Source: Burkholderiales bacterium (GTDB lineage: Bacteria; Pseudomonadota; Gammaproteobacteria; Burkholderiales; Burkholderiaceae_C). Taken from it: 64,000 bases of DNA. The translations under genes and the position numbers were made by a program. Below the pieces are notes generated by a model. The model was given only the letters and a program-made list of their open reading frames with translations. It was not told the DNA's origin and did not search any database. Location of the stretch: positions 1 to 64,000 of the forward strand of contig JAGWTR010000012.1 of the NCBI GenBank assembly GCA_028868855.1, read 5' to 3'. Shown piece by piece: positions 60,993-64,000 of the stretch (its first letter is position 1; each line of letters opens with the position of its first letter).

Positions 60993-61901
60993 ATGTCTGA
61001 ACCCTTGAACTCCCTCTTGCAACGCGCCGAGGCGCTCATCGAGCGGCTCGACGCGCTGCTGCCCTCGCCACACCAGGCACCCATCGCCGAGCCGGATTGG
61101 GCGGCATCCAAAGCCTACCGCTACCGCAAGCGCGCCGCCTCGGTGTGGGCCACCGGCTGGCTTGAGCCCGTGCGCCACATTGGTGTCATCGGCTTGGCGG
61201 ACCTGAAAGAGGTCGACACCCAGAAAGAGCGCTTTGAGCGCAACCTGGCGCAGTTTGTGCGCGGACGCACGGCCAACAATGTGTTGCTGTCGGGCGCACG
61301 CGGCACGGGCAAGTCGTCTTTGGTCAAGGCCGGGCTCAATGCCTTTGCGGATCGGGGGCTGCGCCTGATCGAGGTCGACAAGGCCGATTTGATCGACCTG
61401 CCGGATCTGGTCGAGTTGGTGGCCGCCCGCCCTGAGCGCTTCATCGTGTTCTGTGACGACCTCAGCTTCGACGACGGCGAGCCCGGCTACAAGGCGCTCA
61501 AGTCCATGCTGGACGGCACCGTCTCGGCCAGTGGCGACAACGTGCTGATCGTGGCCACCTCGAACCGGCGCCACCTGCTGCCCGAATACCACGCCGACAA
61601 CAAGAGCTACACGCACACCGCCGATGGCGAGTTGCACCCCGGCGAGGCTGTCGAAGAAAAGATCTCGCTGTCCGAGCGCTTTGGTCTGTGGATCAGCTTC
61701 TACCCCTTCAGCCAGAACGAATACCTGGCCATCGTGGCGCAGTGGTTGCAGCACTTTGGCGTGTCGGCGCCAGCCATCGCCGCTGCGCAGCCCGAGGCCC
61801 TGGTGTGGGCGCTGGAACGCGGCTCGCGCTCGGGCCGTGTTGCCTATCAATTCGCGCGGGATTATTCAGGACGCGACCCCGCGGGGCGAGACCATGTCTG
61901 A
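60993..61901 (+). CDS. DUF815 family ATPase
   Basis: A 302-residue AAA-type ATPase. The P-loop is LLSGARGTGKSSLVKAGLNA at about residue 103, and the Walker B acids are in FIVFCDDLSFDDGEPGYKAL at about 148. The conserved ATSNRRHLLPEYHADN follows at about 190. The function of the family is not established; this one overlaps the Nudix gene by eight bases, so they are coupled. Confidence 0.88.
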   Translation: MSEPLNSLLQRAEALIERLDALLPSPHQAPIAEPDWAASKAYRYRKRAASVWATGWLEPVRHIGVIGLADLKEVDTQKERFERNLAQFVRGRTANNVLLSGARGTGKSSLVKAGLNAFADRGLRLIEVDKADLIDLPDLVELVAARPERFIVFCDDLSFDDGEPGYKALKSMLDGTVSASGDNVLIVATSNRRHLLPEYHADNKSYTHTADGELHPGEAVEEKISLSERFGLWISFYPFSQNEYLAIVAQWLQHFGVSAPAIAAAQPEALVWALERGSRSGRVAYQFARDYSGRDPAGRDHV

Positions 61902-62379
61902 GCGCCAGTCCTATCACGTCATGCCCGCCACAGACCGCGTGCCGGTCGAGGTGGCCGTTGGTGTGTTGATCGAGCGCGATGCACAAGGCCGCGAGGGCCG
62001 CTTTCTCTTGACTTCGCGGCCGCAAGGCAAAGTCTATGCGGGCCACTGGGAGTTTCCCGGCGGCAAGCTGGAGGCCGGCGAAACGGTCGCACAGGCCTTG
62101 CATCGCGAGTTGCATGAAGAGCTCGGCATCGACATCGGCTCGGCCCACCCTTGGCAGGTTGAGGTGATGGACTATCCCCATGCGCGTGTGCGCCTGAACT
62201 TCTGCAAGGTCTACGAATGGTCGGGCGAGTTTGAAATGCGCGAGGCCCAGCAGATGGCCTGGCAGACCTTGCCGGTTCAGGTCGCGCCCGTGTTGCCCGG
62301 CACCATCCCTGTCCTGCGATGGCTGGCTGCCGAGCGCGGTCACGAGGGGGCCACCCACCAGGTGCCCGCAGAAAATTGA
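61894..62379 (+). CDS. mutT: Nudix hydrolase, 8-oxo-dGTP diphosphatase (MutT-like)
   Basis: Nudix enzyme of 161 residues with a complete Nudix box, GGKLEAGETVAQALHRELHEELGI at about residues 56-79, written here as its key residues G, E, R, E, E and E. The surrounding YAGHWEFPGG and WEFPGGKLEAGE match MutT, which removes 8-oxo-dGTP. The symbol carries some doubt, as other Nudix substrates are possible. Translationally coupled to the DUF815 gene. Confidence 0.87.
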   Translation: MSERQSYHVMPATDRVPVEVAVGVLIERDAQGREGRFLLTSRPQGKVYAGHWEFPGGKLEAGETVAQALHRELHEELGIDIGSAHPWQVEVMDYPHARVRLNFCKVYEWSGEFEMREAQQMAWQTLPVQVAPVLPGTIPVLRWLAAERGHEGATHQVPAEN

Positions 62380-62394
62380 GCCCAAGCGCCCAAG

Positions 62395-62418
62395 AAAAAA
62401 CCCGGCACAAGGCCGGGT
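62395..62418 (-). terminator. Rho-independent terminator of the SWIB gene
   Basis: CCCGGC (62401-62406) and GCCGGG (62412-62417) form a six-base-pair GC stem. On the minus strand it is followed by six Ts (the AAAAAA at 62395-62400). It lies 46 bases beyond the stop of the SWIB protein gene and just after the Nudix stop. Confidence 0.8.
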
Positions 62419-62463
62419 CTGGGGTGATGCTGGGATCGGGTTCGTCAACCCGACCCCAGTGAA

Positions 62464-62790
62464 TCACTTCAGCTGATCGCTGATCAGCTTGGTCATCTCG
62501 AACATCGACACTTGGTCTTTCTTGAAGATGACCTTCAGCTTGTCGTCTGCATTGATGTTGCGGCGGTTGGCCGCATCTTGCAGATCATGCTTCTTGATGT
62601 ATTCCCACACCTTCTTGGTGACCTCGGTGCGTGGCAGAGGCGCGGCGCCAATGACAGCGGCCAGGGCCGGGCTCGGGGTCAGAGCCTTCATGAAGGCGGC
62701 ATTGGGGGTGCGCTTGGCAGCGACCTTCTTTGCCGGGACTTCCTTGGATGCCGCGGCTTTTTTGGCCGGGACTTTTTTCGCAGTTGCCAT
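62464..62790 (-). CDS. SWIB/MDM2 domain protein with a basic Lys/Ala tail
   Basis: A 108-residue protein. The N-terminal 35 residues are a histone-like basic stretch with repeats such as KKVPAKKAAASKEV and PAKKVAAKRT, and the rest is a SWIB domain, LTPSPALAAVIGAAPLPRTE then VTKKVWEYIKKHDLQDAANR and FEMTKLISDQL. SWIB domains occur in eukaryotic chromatin remodellers and, in bacteria, mostly in chlamydiae and some proteobacteria. The basic tail suggests nucleic acid binding. GGAGAG precedes the ATG at 62790. Confidence 0.9.
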   Translation of the reverse strand: MATAKKVPAKKAAASKEVPAKKVAAKRTPNAAFMKALTPSPALAAVIGAAPLPRTEVTKKVWEYIKKHDLQDAANRRNINADDKLKVIFKKDQVSMFEMTKLISDQLK

Positions 62791-63056
62791 GTGAATTCTC
62801 TCCATCAAAGATCAGATCTGATGCAGGCCCAGGGCACTTGCTGAGTTCGCAGGTGTTCCTCTGGGGTGTTGCGCTAGCGATAGTAATGCCTCTTCCCTCT
62901 GAAAAAACATGTATTTGCAGGTTTGTGGCCCGTCAACGTCAATGAAATGGGTCCTGCTGCATCCCGCCGCGAGCTTGGCGCGCTGCACGATTTCGCGTTT
63001 CAGTGTTCAATCTCGTTTTTTTGTGATGATTCACTGATGAATCTGGAGACCACACC

Positions 63057-64000
63057 ATGACGCCTCAAGCCGTGCTGGCGCAACCGTTCACGCTGCCCAA
63101 TGGGGTGGTGATCAAGAACCGCTTATTCAAGTCGGCGATGTCCGAAGCCTTGGGCACTCGCGACCGATCGCCCACGCCCGAACTGGTGCGCCTGTATCAG
63201 GCCTGGGCCGATGGTGGCGTGGGCATCTGCATGACTGGCAACGTCATGATCGACCGGCGGGCCTTGGGCGAGCCGGGCAATGTCGTGATCGAAGACGACC
63301 GCGATCTGCCCGCCCTCAAGGCTTGGGCTCAGGCGGCCACGGGCCATGGCACGCAATGCTGGGTGCAGCTGAACCATCCCGGCAAGCAGGCGCCCAAAGG
63401 CCTGAACCAGGAAAACGTGGCGCCATCGGCCGTGCCCTTCAACGCCCAGATGCAGTCGTTCTTTCCGACCCCGCGTGAGTTGCAGGACAGCGAAGTGCGC
63501 GAGTTGATCCAGCGCTTTGGCAAAGCCGCGGGCATCGTCAAACAAGCCGGTTTCACTGGTGTGCAAATCCATGGAGCGCATGGCTACCTGGTCAGTCAGT
63601 TTCTGTCGCCGCACCACAATCGCCGCATCGATGAGTGGGGCGGCACGCCCGAGAAGCGTCGCCGCTTTGTGCTGGCGGTGTACCGTGCCATGCGTGAGGC
63701 GGTCGGGCCGCGCTTTCCGATCGGCATCAAGCTCAATTCGGCGGACTTTCAGCGCGGCGGCTTCACCGAGGAAGAATCGCTCGACACCATCCGCGCCTTG
63801 TCAGAGGAGGGGATCGACCTGATCGAGATCTCCGGTGGCACCTACGAAGCGCCGGTCATGTCCGGCGTCAAGGCCGACAAAGCGCCCGTCCAGGACAGCA
63901 CACGTCAGCGCGAGGCCTACTTCCTGGCCTTTGCCGAAAAGGCGCGCCAGGCCGTCAAGACACCGTTGGTCGTGACCGGCGGCTTTCGCTCCTCGCAAGG
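63057..64000 (+). CDS. NADH:flavin oxidoreductase (Old Yellow Enzyme family), cut by right edge
   Basis: FMN TIM-barrel oxidoreductase, 314 codons inside the window. LAQPFTLPNGVVIKNRLFKS opens it, VQLNHPGKQAPKG is seen at about residue 105, HGAHGYLVSQFLSPHHNRR (FMN and substrate site) at about 178, EWGGTPEKRRRFVLAV at about 200, and GIDLIEISGGTYEAPV near 258. The ATG at 63057 follows a GGAGAC. Members reduce activated C=C bonds in enones, enals or nitro compounds. The rest lies beyond the right edge. Confidence 0.9.
   Translation, partial: MTPQAVLAQPFTLPNGVVIKNRLFKSAMSEALGTRDRSPTPELVRLYQAWADGGVGICMTGNVMIDRRALGEPGNVVIEDDRDLPALKAWAQAATGHGTQCWVQLNHPGKQAPKGLNQENVAPSAVPFNAQMQSFFPTPRELQDSEVRELIQRFGKAAGIVKQAGFTGVQIHGAHGYLVSQFLSPHHNRRIDEWGGTPEKRRRFVLAVYRAMREAVGPRFPIGIKLNSADFQRGGFTEEESLDTIRALSEEGIDLIEISGGTYEAPVMSGVKADKAPVQDSTRQREAYFLAFAEKARQAVKTPLVVTGGFRSSQ

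Noticed and set aside
60962-60993. Hairpin GGGG...CCCC between the CBS and DUF815 genes
   Set aside because: The stem is short and there is no T run, so it is not called as a terminator.

Overview
The window looks like chromosomal DNA of a betaproteobacterium of the order Burkholderiales, most likely Comamonadaceae or a close relative. The reasons are high GC, the dusB-fis-purH and argB/5'-nucleotidase/slmA gene groups, an MFS gene followed by rnpB, a PhaM-type PHB granule protein, and several FadR-like lipid catabolism genes. No tRNA, 5S/16S/23S rRNA, CRISPR array, complete insertion sequence or phage gene was seen. The only clear structural RNA is RNase P RNA.

Region 1-13.8 kb is accessory and centred on lipids and amines. 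It holds an acyl-CoA dehydrogenase operon running off the left edge with a divergent AraC regulator. Next is a decayed CLC chloride channel gene whose 3' end is fused to an inverted copy of the left-edge gene. Then come a three-gene ceramidase / flavin amine oxidase / flavin monooxygenase operon, an Hsp20, a TetR regulator divergent from an SDR and an esterase, and a 607-residue acyl-CoA dehydrogenase with a palindromic TetR-type operator in front of it.

Region 13.8-33 kb holds a D-2-hydroxyacid (GlcD-like) oxidase, a FIST sensor next to phaM, a PhoD-type phosphatase, an HNH nuclease, and a beta-oxidation operon (TetR regulator, acyl-CoA dehydrogenase, bifunctional FadN-type protein, thiolase). 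These are followed by an alpha/beta hydrolase, an enoyl-CoA hydratase, a metzincin protease, a 2OG-Fe oxygenase, a serine-hydrolase-like exported protein, a glycine-zipper protein and a thioesterase. The fad operon regulator and the 607-residue dehydrogenase share the same operator core, so they probably form one regulon.

Region 33-43 kb is mostly housekeeping: an Atm1-type ABC exporter, pyrC, a potassium channel, cysteine synthase, DsbD, a Bcr/CflA exporter, rnpB, an alpha carbonic anhydrase and ruvC.

Region 43-53 kb is the most interesting. An insertion of about 10 kb separates ruvC from purH, genes usually adjacent in this order. It carries a PEP-CTERM protein, an eight-gene tightly coupled plus-strand operon and an alpha/beta hydrolase. 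The operon encodes a glutamine amidotransferase, an acyl-adenylating ligase, an ACP, a NadE-like ATP pyrophosphatase, a PrmC-like methyltransferase, a KAS III, a second ACP and a double GNAT protein. It reads as an undescribed ACP-based pathway that makes an amidated, possibly N-methylated and acyl-transferred product.

Region 53-64 kb returns to core genes: purH, fis, dusB, OmpW, a YqaA-like protein, a CusF-like periplasmic protein, argB, a HAD nucleotidase, slmA, a CBS protein, a DUF815 ATPase, a Nudix hydrolase, a SWIB protein, and an Old Yellow Enzyme family gene cut by the right edge.
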